A stretch of DNA of 64,000 nucleotides from Anaerolineae bacterium (lineage in GTDB: Bacteria > Chloroflexota > Anaerolineae > Aggregatilineales > UBA2796): contig JAHBVK010000009.1 in assembly GCA_019637555.1 (NCBI GenBank), positions 62,001-126,000 of the forward strand, in the 5' to 3' direction. Both the position numbers and the translations under genes were made by a program. The notes below the pieces were generated by a model. The model had not been told where the DNA came from. It ran no database searches and saw only the letters and a program-made list of their open reading frames with translations. Below are positions 35,547 to 43,981 of this stretch, one piece after another; the stretch's first letter is position 1, and every line of letters begins with the position of its first letter.

Positions 35547-38500
35547 ATGTTGTTCTTCACCGAAGATAAGATCGCCAAACTGCTGGTCGAGATCAAGCCA
35601 ACAGTACACCGCGAGATTCAGCCAATCCCACGTTTCAAATTCTATGAAGGCGAGGCGCTAGGAGCACATCTGCCAGAGTTCGATGATCGCGCGTGGCAGG
35701 ATTTCGAGGTTGGCAGCACATGGGGCGGCTACGACATTCGCGCGTGGTTTCGCGCACGTGTGCCGATTCCGGCAGCTTGGCAGCATGACAAGGTGGTGTT
35801 GCGTTTTCTGGTCGGTCCGCGCGATGGTGGCGCTTCGACGGCGGAAACGCTGCTCTACGTCAACGGCAAGTCGTTGCAAGGGATTGATGTCTGGCATGAA
35901 GAAGCGTGGCTTCCACCCGACATACTGCAGCAGGCGGAATTGAGTATTGCTTTGCGCGCGTGGAGTGGTGTACTAGCTGTTCCGGATCGACGGCGCTTCA
36001 AAGTGGCACAGTTGATCCGCATCGACGCCTGTGCTGAGGCATATTTCTACACGGCGGAGACAGCCTTGGCGGCGATCCTCGCGTTGGATGCCCACGATTG
36101 GCGGCGAGTTCGTTTGCTGGAACTGCTCAACCAGTCCATCAACTTGATCCGGTTTACCAAGCCTCGCTCGGACGAATACTACGAATCGTTAGTCCCTGCT
36201 TATGCGCTGCTGCACGATGGCTTAATCGAACTGCAAAAGATGGAGCCAAACAAACCTACGATCACCGCTGTCGGGCATTCACATATCGACATGGCGTGGC
36301 TGTGGCGGCTCGGAGCAACGCGGGAAAAAGCAGTACGCACCTTCTCCACCGTCCTGCACATGATGCGCCAGTATCCCGAATACCGCTTCCTACACTCCTC
36401 ACCACAGCTCTACAAATTCGTGCAGCAGGATGCGCCTGACGTGTTCCAACAAATCAAGAAGCGCGTACAGTCTGGCGAATGGGAGATCACCGGTGGCGCA
36501 TGGATCGAACCGGATACCAACCTGACCAGCGGTGAATCGCTGATCCGTCAGATCATGTATGGCAAGAGGTATGAACGCGAAACATTCGGCATCGATTCCA
36601 AATTGATGTGGATGCCTGATGTGTTCGGCTATACGTGGTCGCTTCCGCAAATACTCAAGGGTTGCGGAATGAGCTATTTCATGACTATCAAGATCAGTTG
36701 GGGCAAGTTCAACCGCTTCCCTTACGATACCTTCCGCTGGCGCGGCATTGATGGCACAGAGGTGCTCACTCACTTCATCACCACGCCGGAAGCAGGCAGA
36801 CCCCAGTGGCAGTATACGTACAACGGCACAATGAATCCCGCCGAACTCAAGCAAGTCTGGGATAACTATCAGCAAAAACGACTCAACGATGATCTGCTGG
36901 TCAGTTTCGGTTGGGGTGATGGCGGCGGCGGACCGACTATCGAGATGGTGGAAACAGCGCGGCTAATGGCGAATGTACCCGGTTTCCCCAAAGTACAGAT
37001 TGGCAAGGCGGAATCGTACTTCGCTAGCTTGGAGCAGCGACTTGCCGATAAGTACGACGATGTGCCCGTCTGGGATGGTGAGCTTTATCTGGAATACCAT
37101 CAGGGCACGTATACCTCGCAGGCGGTGAACAAGCGCGCCAACCGCAAAGCGGAAATCCTCTACCGTCACGCTGAATGGTTGGGTACGCTCGCCAGACTGC
37201 TGACGGATGCGCAGATGGGCGATATGCGCGAAGGTTGGGAACTACTGCTGCTCAACCAGTTCCACGATATTCTTCCCGGCACATCTATCAGGCAGGTGTT
37301 CGAGGACAGCGCCCTCGATTACATCCGCATCAACGCAATCGGCACCGCAGCGATCAGCGTCGCCAACAGCGCGATCACGCAGCAGATCGCAACGGATCAA
37401 GCGGGAGTGGTGGTTTTCAATTCGCTGGCGTGGCGACGCACTGATCTACTGATATTGTCTGACGCGCCCGCCGATCAAGTGCTAACAGACGCGCGGGGAC
37501 AGCCCTGCCTGACTCAGTACATCGCTAACGGCACCTTGATCGCCGCACATGATGTTCCGGCATTGGGTTACAAGACCTTCTACTGGTCGGATTTGGCGGC
37601 AGTTCGCAGCGCAGAAGCAATGACGATCACCTCTTCGCTGCTGGAAAACCAGTTCTACCGGATTATGCTGGATGAGCGGGGACAAATCACCTCACTGTTC
37701 GATAAACGCAGCACCAGAGAAGTGATCGCAGCGGGGAAACTTGGCAACGTGTTGCAGGCGTTCGAAGACAAACCTGCGCCATCCGATGCATGGGACATCG
37801 AACTGTATTATCAGGAGAAGATGCAGATCATCGATCAGGTGGAGTCGATAGAAGTCGAAGAAACCGGACCACTGCGCGGCGTACTTCGATTGCGCCGCAA
37901 GTTCTACGACTCGATGATTGTGCAGCGAATTTACCTGTACAGCCATTCGCCGCGCATCGACTTCGTGACCGAGATCGACTGGCAAGAGCAGCAAGTTATG
38001 CTCAAAGTCGCCTTCCCGGTGACCATCCGCGCTACCAGAGCAACCTATGATATTCAGTTCGGCAACATCGAACGTCCGACGCATTGGAACACCAGTTGGG
38101 ATTGGTCGCGTTTCGAGGTTTGCGGTCACAAGTGGGCTGATCTCTCGGAAAGCAATTACGGTGTGGCATTGCTCAATGACTGCAAATACGGCTACGACAT
38201 CAAAGACAATATAATGCGCCTAACACTGCTCCGATCACCGATCAGTCCTGACGCAAAGGCAGATAAAGGGATGCACTACTTCACCTATAGTTTGCTGCCG
38301 CACCAAGGAGCATGGCGCGATGGTGCTGTAGTAGAGGAAGCTTACGCTTTGAACATGCCGTTGCAGAGCATCGATATCAGTGCGCAGTCCGGTACCTTGC
38401 CTGCTGACTATGAATTCGCAACCGTTGAGAGCGATCATGTACTTCTGGAAACGGTCAAGCCAGCCGAAAACGGTGACGGCGTGATCATCCGCGTGTACGA

Positions 38501-38687
38501 ATACAAAGGAGGAACGACGAACAACGCCGCAATCATTTTCAACCCGCCGATCTGCCGTGCCGTCGAGTGCAATCTACTGGAGGAAGGTGATACGCCCGCC
38601 AATATCAATGTGCAAGATCGGCGGCTGTCATTTGCGATAACACCGTACCAGATCAAAACATTCCGTGTGTGGTTCGAGGAAAGATAG
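35547..38687 (+). CDS. GH38 family alpha-mannosidase
   Basis: A 1046-residue alpha-mannosidase, close to the usual bacterial length. A jelly-roll-like N-terminal domain (about 1-220) precedes the catalytic domain: zinc ligands His and Asp in GHSHIDMAWLWRLG near residue 243, and nucleophile Asp in WMPDVFGYTWSLPQ near residue 355. A late HDILPGTSIRQV supplies a further zinc His, followed by beta domains. No signal peptide, so it acts inside the cell on imported alpha-mannosides. It is the last gene of the ten-gene operon, 2 bases after the ROK gene, and converges on the DUF624 gene. Confidence 0.93.
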   Translation: MLFFTEDKIAKLLVEIKPTVHREIQPIPRFKFYEGEALGAHLPEFDDRAWQDFEVGSTWGGYDIRAWFRARVPIPAAWQHDKVVLRFLVGPRDGGASTAETLLYVNGKSLQGIDVWHEEAWLPPDILQQAELSIALRAWSGVLAVPDRRRFKVAQLIRIDACAEAYFYTAETALAAILALDAHDWRRVRLLELLNQSINLIRFTKPRSDEYYESLVPAYALLHDGLIELQKMEPNKPTITAVGHSHIDMAWLWRLGATREKAVRTFSTVLHMMRQYPEYRFLHSSPQLYKFVQQDAPDVFQQIKKRVQSGEWEITGGAWIEPDTNLTSGESLIRQIMYGKRYERETFGIDSKLMWMPDVFGYTWSLPQILKGCGMSYFMTIKISWGKFNRFPYDTFRWRGIDGTEVLTHFITTPEAGRPQWQYTYNGTMNPAELKQVWDNYQQKRLNDDLLVSFGWGDGGGGPTIEMVETARLMANVPGFPKVQIGKAESYFASLEQRLADKYDDVPVWDGELYLEYHQGTYTSQAVNKRANRKAEILYRHAEWLGTLARLLTDAQMGDMREGWELLLLNQFHDILPGTSIRQVFEDSALDYIRINAIGTAAISVANSAITQQIATDQAGVVVFNSLAWRRTDLLILSDAPADQVLTDARGQPCLTQYIANGTLIAAHDVPALGYKTFYWSDLAAVRSAEAMTITSSLLENQFYRIMLDERGQITSLFDKRSTREVIAAGKLGNVLQAFEDKPAPSDAWDIELYYQEKMQIIDQVESIEVEETGPLRGVLRLRRKFYDSMIVQRIYLYSHSPRIDFVTEIDWQEQQVMLKVAFPVTIRATRATYDIQFGNIERPTHWNTSWDWSRFEVCGHKWADLSESNYGVALLNDCKYGYDIKDNIMRLTLLRSPISPDAKADKGMHYFTYSLLPHQGAWRDGAVVEEAYALNMPLQSIDISAQSGTLPADYEFATVESDHVLLETVKPAENGDGVIIRVYEYKGGTTNNAAIIFNPPICRAVECNLLEEGDTPANINVQDRRLSFAITPYQIKTFRVWFEER

Positions 38688-38728
38688 CAGTTTGTAATTC
38701 GTAATGCGTAAGCCCACATGTCGCGGAC

Positions 38729-39394
38729 TCATCGCTCATCACTCGCATTTTGCTCTGCTCGTTTAGCATCGCGCTCACGGATTCCAAACGTATCCAAGCG
38801 GTTGAACACGGCACGTGTTCCATATAAGGCGAACAAACATAAGCCACCTAGAAACACCAGCGCTACGGACGCCACGCTCAGGAAGAGGATCAGCATGGCG
38901 AGGATGAGGAACAATAGGGTGAATGGTGGTGTGGCGAGCACAGCAAAGAGAGCATTGCGCCACGCCAGCAGCAGTCGTTTCTCGTGTTGTTCGATCAGGA
39001 ATGGCAGCGCATAAAACTGAACCGCACACCAGAGCACCAGTACGACAACGACCAAGCCTTGCAAGATGGCACCAAGATCGCTGGATAGACGGTTGTAAAA
39101 CACTAAACTGATGGCGCCTAAAACGCCGACAACAATATTTGGTAGCGCCCACAGCCAGCTTTTCCAGAAATAGCGGCGCGCTCCATTGGTGAAGTCTTGA
39201 AAGGTGGTGTAACGTCCATGTACTAGCTCGTTAGCAGCGACATACATGCCAAAAATCGCAGGAGGACCGGGTAGGATCAGCAGTAGGCTAAGCGTCGTAG
39301 CCAGATTGATCCACATCAGCGGCAGCCACGCATCCCACCAATCGATTAGCGCGCTGCCGAAAACGCGCAATGCTGCTGGAAGTCTTTGCAGCAA
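38729..39394 (-). CDS. DUF624/YesL family membrane protein
   Basis: A 221-residue protein with about five membrane segments (MWINLATTLSLLLILPGPPAIFGMY, WLWALPNIVVGVLGAISLVFY and others) in the pattern of the YesL/DUF624 family, which is common beside CUT1 sugar operons and whose function is not known. The start is TTG 39394, supported by AAGGTGAT 6 bases upstream; no ATG is available before the first membrane segment. It is alone on the minus strand between two GH38 genes, converging on one and diverging from the other. Its C-terminus is charged and cytoplasmic. Confidence 0.75.
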   Translation of the reverse strand: MLQRLPAALRVFGSALIDWWDAWLPLMWINLATTLSLLLILPGPPAIFGMYVAANELVHGRYTTFQDFTNGARRYFWKSWLWALPNIVVGVLGAISLVFYNRLSSDLGAILQGLVVVVLVLWCAVQFYALPFLIEQHEKRLLLAWRNALFAVLATPPFTLLFLILAMLILFLSVASVALVFLGGLCLFALYGTRAVFNRLDTFGIRERDAKRAEQNASDER

Positions 39395-39471
39395 CTAATC
39401 ACCTTTTTCAAAAAACCATAGTTCGCGGATTGTACTTGTACTATGCTTTGAAGGACAACTTAGCAAGCATT

Positions 39472-42054
39472 ATGGCAGCTATCAAAGAAATTCTGCTCGT
39501 CCCCCATACTCATCATGATATTGGCTATACACATATTCCCGAAGTTTGCCTGCGGATGCATGAACGTTACATCCACGAAGCGCTGCGGCTGTGTGAAGCC
39601 GATCTGTTGGACGAGTCGCCCGCCGCGTTTCGCTGGACTATAGAAACCAGCTTACCGCTGCTAAATTACTTGCGTAAGGCAAGTGAAGTAGATGTTCATC
39701 GGTTACAGCGTCTAGTTCAGCGTGGACGTATCGCCGTGACTGCTGCCTACGCCCATATGACACAGTTGATCGGCGCTGAGGAGTATATTCGCTACTTTTA
39801 TCCATTGCGAGCATTGCGAGAGCAGTATCATTTGCCCGTCTCGGTGTTGCAGCATGGCGACATCAATGGACTAAGTTGGGGCAGTGTGCCGTTGATGCGC
39901 GAAGCCGGACTTGATTCTCTCGTGATGGCGCTGAATCCTGATCACGGACGCGCACCATTCGAGCAGCCAAGTGCCTTTTATTGGGAAGGTCAGGATGGAT
40001 CGCGTGTGCTGGTGTGGCTCAATCTCTTTTATAGTCTCGCCAATAATCCATGGGCGCTAACGGCGGGACGGATTGATGCCGCACAAGCACCGATCCGCAC
40101 GTTAGTGGAACGCTTAGAAGCACGCGATGACTATCCTTTCGACTTCGTAATCGTTCACTCCGCCGAAGATAATATGCTGCCCAACAATAAACTGAGCAGC
40201 GCCGTCCGCCAATGGAATGCCGCCGGGTTGGAACCGCCATTGCGGATTGTGACGATCGATCAGGCATTGGAACGCACCAGAGTGCAAGCTCACCCTGATC
40301 TGCTACCAACGGTTCGCGGAGAATGGGCGGATTGGTGGGCGAACGGGCATGGTTCCAGCGCCTATGAGGTGGCGGTCAGCCGCATCGCCCGATCTGAACT
40401 GCGCGTCGCAGAGACAGCAGATGTGCTAGGACAGCTTTCTGGTGCAGTAGCACACGAAGCTATTTTGCCCGGCTTCCTGCCAATCACCAACTGGTATCGA
40501 TCCGGTAACACGCCGTCTGCCCGTGAAGATCGGCTTCCGCGCATTGATGCTGCTTATCACGATCTACTGTTGTTCGAGGAGCATACGTGGGGTACCTTCG
40601 AAACGATCACGCTGCCATTCAGTTTGTTCACGCAGACGCACTGGAACAGCAAGGCAGGTCAAGCCTTTAGAGCACTAACTGAAGCGCACGATCTCTCACG
40701 GGAAGCATTATTGATCCTCGCTTCCACGCTGCCGCTGGCGGAACAACCTGCGCTGGTCGTATTTAATCCGTTATCTACGCCGCGCGACGAATTGATCACA
40801 GTACGCACACCGGGTATTGATCACAGCGTATTCGTGCGCGATCTACCACCGCTAGGCATCAAAGTGATCGCGTGGGATATGCCAGCATTCGACGCACTGG
40901 AAGAATTAGCGCTGCCAGCGGATCAGGTGATCGAGAACGACTACTATCGTCTGCGCTTTGATCCAGCACACGGCACGGTAATCAGCCTGATAGATAAGCA
41001 GACAGGCAAAGAATGGGTTGACTTAGAAGCCAGCAATGGACTCGGCGCGGTGATCTACGAAGAAGCTGATCCAAGCGACGATCACCCCGCCATTCATGTG
41101 CGCCGCAATCACTTCCATCCCGATACGCCGGGACCACGCTTCATCCGCATCAGCGGACAGGGAGAGGGCAAAGTCAGCTTGCAGCGCGCCCATTATGGCT
41201 TGCTGCTGACAATGTACACCAGCGCACCTTACTTGCCTGCGATCCGCACCACGATCCGGCTGTATGATGCCGTCAAATGGCTCGATTTCTCGATCCAGAT
41301 CGACAAACACGAAAATTACGAGATGGAAGGCGTTTACGTCGCTTTCCCCTTCGCACTGCACGATCCGTCATTCTGGCTGCAAACTGCTAACGCCGTTTAT
41401 CGCGCTGATCTCGAACAACTGCCGGACACCTGCCGCGATTGGTACAGCATCCAGCATGGGATCGGCATCAGCGACGGTGAGTCGAGTGTATTGTGGGCAA
41501 CGCGGGAAGCACCTCTGGTGCAGTTGGCGGAAATTCAGACAGGGAAGTGGCTGCGTACGCTAGACGCCAAACGTGGGCATCTATATGCATGGCTAATGAA
41601 CAATCTTTACTTCACCAACTTCAAGGCAGCGCAGGGTGGTCGCACCGAGTTCAATTTCCGGCTGACGACGCAAGCTGGCAATCTGACGACGGAGCATGTT
41701 CAGCAGTGGGGCGATGCCTTCGGTACGCCACCGCTAGCCCGGATCGCGCCTCTGGAACATGGTGATTACCAGTGGTTGACCGTCGAACCATTCACCGTGG
41801 TGGTACAGTCGATGCAAAACTCACTGCGCGATCCCGATGCGTTCACGCTGCGGCTCAAAGAAATGAGTGGACAATCCGCCGAGGTGACGATCACGTGGAA
41901 GCAGGCAGGCAATATCAGCATCGCCAAAACTGATTTTCTGGAGCTGGAAACACTTATTCCGCTTGAAGAAGTGGAATCAGGACACCAGTTCAAGGTGCGG
42001 ATCGAAGGATATCAGTTGCTGACGTTGATGCTGAAGGTGCAGCGCGTATTCTAG
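39472..42054 (+). CDS. Divergent GH38-like glycosyl hydrolase
   Basis: An 860-residue protein. ATG 39472 is chosen because the family start (ILLVPHTHHDIGYTH) follows directly; the frame opens at 39370 but that part overlaps the divergent gene. HTHHDIGYT supplies the zinc His and Asp, and LQHGDINGLSWG holds the likely nucleophile Asp near residue 150; NWYRSGNTPS and EEHTWGTFE carry further site residues. It keeps the catalytic layout of GH38 but is much diverged from the two other GH38 genes here and belongs to the branch without the N-terminal jelly-roll. The true sugar specificity is uncertain. Its stop overlaps that of the convergent kinase (CTAG). Confidence 0.78.
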   Translation: MAAIKEILLVPHTHHDIGYTHIPEVCLRMHERYIHEALRLCEADLLDESPAAFRWTIETSLPLLNYLRKASEVDVHRLQRLVQRGRIAVTAAYAHMTQLIGAEEYIRYFYPLRALREQYHLPVSVLQHGDINGLSWGSVPLMREAGLDSLVMALNPDHGRAPFEQPSAFYWEGQDGSRVLVWLNLFYSLANNPWALTAGRIDAAQAPIRTLVERLEARDDYPFDFVIVHSAEDNMLPNNKLSSAVRQWNAAGLEPPLRIVTIDQALERTRVQAHPDLLPTVRGEWADWWANGHGSSAYEVAVSRIARSELRVAETADVLGQLSGAVAHEAILPGFLPITNWYRSGNTPSAREDRLPRIDAAYHDLLLFEEHTWGTFETITLPFSLFTQTHWNSKAGQAFRALTEAHDLSREALLILASTLPLAEQPALVVFNPLSTPRDELITVRTPGIDHSVFVRDLPPLGIKVIAWDMPAFDALEELALPADQVIENDYYRLRFDPAHGTVISLIDKQTGKEWVDLEASNGLGAVIYEEADPSDDHPAIHVRRNHFHPDTPGPRFIRISGQGEGKVSLQRAHYGLLLTMYTSAPYLPAIRTTIRLYDAVKWLDFSIQIDKHENYEMEGVYVAFPFALHDPSFWLQTANAVYRADLEQLPDTCRDWYSIQHGIGISDGESSVLWATREAPLVQLAEIQTGKWLRTLDAKRGHLYAWLMNNLYFTNFKAAQGGRTEFNFRLTTQAGNLTTEHVQQWGDAFGTPPLARIAPLEHGDYQWLTVEPFTVVVQSMQNSLRDPDAFTLRLKEMSGQSAEVTITWKQAGNISIAKTDFLELETLIPLEEVESGHQFKVRIEGYQLLTLMLKVQRVF

Positions 42055-43325
42055 TCGGGTTCGCTTTGCTTCAGCCGCTGGATCGCTTTAGCGAAGAAGT
42101 CGGAACTGCCAAAACTGCCCGATTTCAGTACTAGCAATGTCGGCGGCGCTTCCAATGACAGGCAGATCGGTAAGCCGGGCTGAATTTCCTCGTAAATTTG
42201 TAAGCCCTTAATGCCGAGCCGCTGACAAACCGCCGCCGAGGTTTCGCCACCCGCGATCAGCAAGCGGTTGACCCTAGTACGCTTGATAGTCATGGCAACC
42301 ACTTCCGCGATTGCCGTCGAAACCAGTCGCGACACTTCCGCTAGTGAAAGTCCGCGCTCCGCACCAACGGAGCGCATCTCGTCTACGATCTCTGGCGTGC
42401 TTTCAGGGTGAAAGAGCACATCTTTGCCTTCGTTGAGCGTCGCTACCAGCTTATCCACTAGCGCATTCAGTTCCTGCGCTTGATCGCTGAACAAGCGCAG
42501 TGGATTTAGCGTGAACGTCGGCACTCCTTGTTTTTGCAGAAAGTCCACTTGCGCGGCGGTCTGCGGCATCAGGCTGCCAGCAGCGCAAAGCACGCCCGCG
42601 CCAGTTGAAGGTGGGATCGGAATGGTTTGGGCGTTGTGCGACTTTTGCCAGTGGGCGGGCAGCGCTTCAGCAATCGCGGAACTACCGCACAGCACAGGAT
42701 AGTCGTAGACAGCCACCGCAATGGTAGTGAGCATCTGCTGATCCGCGACATCAAGGATCACATAGTTGTAGTCTGAGCGCATCTGTTCGAGTGTTGGGCG
42801 GAGTTTGCCTTGTCGGATCGTCTCGGCGTTGATCAGCCCTACTCTGCGCTTCGTCTGTGCTTGTAAGATGTCCACTAGATTGGACTGCCGCATCGGGTGA
42901 ACAGGATCGCGTTGAAACTCTGATTCCTCCAGCCGCACACCGTGAACGTAGTGAATCCCATCGACGGTAATACGCCCGTTCTTAGGAAAACCAAGGATCA
43001 CGACGGCGAATTCCTGCCCCAAAGCATCAAGCATGGCATCGAATTCAGCCCCGATATTGCCACGAAAGACGGAACAGGTTTTGTTGTGGAATTGTTGGCA
43101 GCCCGCCTGCTGTAAGGCTTTGGTGGCGGCGTAGACTTTGTTGTAAGCCACTGCTGCCGGATCGAGGCGTGAATTCGTGTCAATGATACAGACGTCAGGT
43201 ACGGCGAGATCCACGCCTTCGATGCTGTCATAGCGGTAGACATGAGCCAGATAACCCGACTTGGCAAACATGATCCCGATGTCGTTTGCACCGGTGATGT
43301 CATCAGCCACTACGCCGATGATCAT
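42051..43325 (-). CDS. Four-carbon acid sugar kinase family protein (DUF1537)
   Basis: A 424-residue kinase of the DUF1537 family, whose known members (OtnK, DtnK) phosphorylate 3-oxo-tetronates or threonate. Seen: N-terminal VVADDITGANDIGIMFAKSGY and C-terminal GGETSAAVCQRLGIKGLQI followed by GSFGSSDFF. ATG 43325 is chosen because it makes an ATGA overlap with the aldolase gene; a GTG three codons upstream is in frame. It follows a class II aldolase as in tetronate clusters, but the usual dehydrogenase and OtnI isomerase are absent, so the substrate may differ. It is the last gene of its operon and converges on the GH38-like gene. Confidence 0.87.
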   Translation of the reverse strand: MIIGVVADDITGANDIGIMFAKSGYLAHVYRYDSIEGVDLAVPDVCIIDTNSRLDPAAVAYNKVYAATKALQQAGCQQFHNKTCSVFRGNIGAEFDAMLDALGQEFAVVILGFPKNGRITVDGIHYVHGVRLEESEFQRDPVHPMRQSNLVDILQAQTKRRVGLINAETIRQGKLRPTLEQMRSDYNYVILDVADQQMLTTIAVAVYDYPVLCGSSAIAEALPAHWQKSHNAQTIPIPPSTGAGVLCAAGSLMPQTAAQVDFLQKQGVPTFTLNPLRLFSDQAQELNALVDKLVATLNEGKDVLFHPESTPEIVDEMRSVGAERGLSLAEVSRLVSTAIAEVVAMTIKRTRVNRLLIAGGETSAAVCQRLGIKGLQIYEEIQPGLPICLSLEAPPTLLVLKSGSFGSSDFFAKAIQRLKQSEPD

Positions 43326-43981
43326 GGCAGCCACGTTCGGCGCGGTTTATAGCGGGCGCTGTTCAGAAAATCGCTAACGGTCTCTACTGGAATGCTTTGC
43401 AGATCGAGCTGTGCGCCACGTGCGGCGATCAGCATCCGGCAGGTGAATTCCAGCGTTTGCAGCGCCATCATTGCCTCATTCATGCTAGTATCATAGACCA
43501 GCACCCCATGATTTTGCAGCAGCAAAATATTGGAGGTAGAGGCTTTATCGCGCACCGCTTCACCTAGCGCCTCCGTGCCCGGATGTTGATAGCGTACACG
43601 CGCCACCCGCTCTAGATAGTACATCGCTTCGATGAACCAACCGGAGGGAATATTGAGATCGGTGCAGGCGATCATGGTGCTGTAGAACGGCGAGGAATGC
43701 AGCACCACATTGATCTCTGGTCGTGTCTGGTAAATAGCACGGTGCATCGGCACTTCTTTGGAGGGTTTGCGTTCACCAGCGAATGCGCCCTCTAATGGAC
43801 ACTCCGCAAAGTCATCAAGACTGAGTTCGCCAAGCCGCGTACCGGTAGCGGTGATCAGGAAACTGTCGGCACTGCTTCGGGCACTGATGTTGCCGGAATT
43901 GCCCCATGCCAGTTCCATCTCGATCATACTGCGTCCCGCCGCCTGCAATTCGCCGCGAAGTGCATCCGTATCTCTGTTCAT
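43322..43981 (-). CDS. Class II aldolase/adducin family protein, one zinc ligand changed
   Basis: A 219-residue protein. ATG 43981 overlaps the GH38 stop (TGATG); a longer frame from 44095 is only overlap. Family features: AWGNSGNISAR (phosphate-binding), SKEVPMHRAIY with Glu76, and NVVLHSSPFYST where only His95 of the usual HxH zinc pair is present and the second is Ser97; the late QNHGVLVYD keeps its His. In FucA the zinc ligands are one Glu-adjacent set of three His residues, so one ligand is missing here. It is paired with the DUF1537 kinase as in 3-oxo-tetronate-4-phosphate decarboxylase/aldolase systems. The product is probably a phosphorylated triose-type compound, but that is inference. 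Confidence 0.83.
   Translation of the reverse strand: MNRDTDALRGELQAAGRSMIEMELAWGNSGNISARSSADSFLITATGTRLGELSLDDFAECPLEGAFAGERKPSKEVPMHRAIYQTRPEINVVLHSSPFYSTMIACTDLNIPSGWFIEAMYYLERVARVRYQHPGTEALGEAVRDKASTSNILLLQNHGVLVYDTSMNEAMMALQTLEFTCRMLIAARGAQLDLQSIPVETVSDFLNSARYKPRRTWLP

Noticed and set aside
36399..36875. A 158-codon antisense open frame inside the GH38 gene
   Set aside because: The GH38 catalytic motifs on the other strand are clear; the antisense reading resembles no protein pattern.
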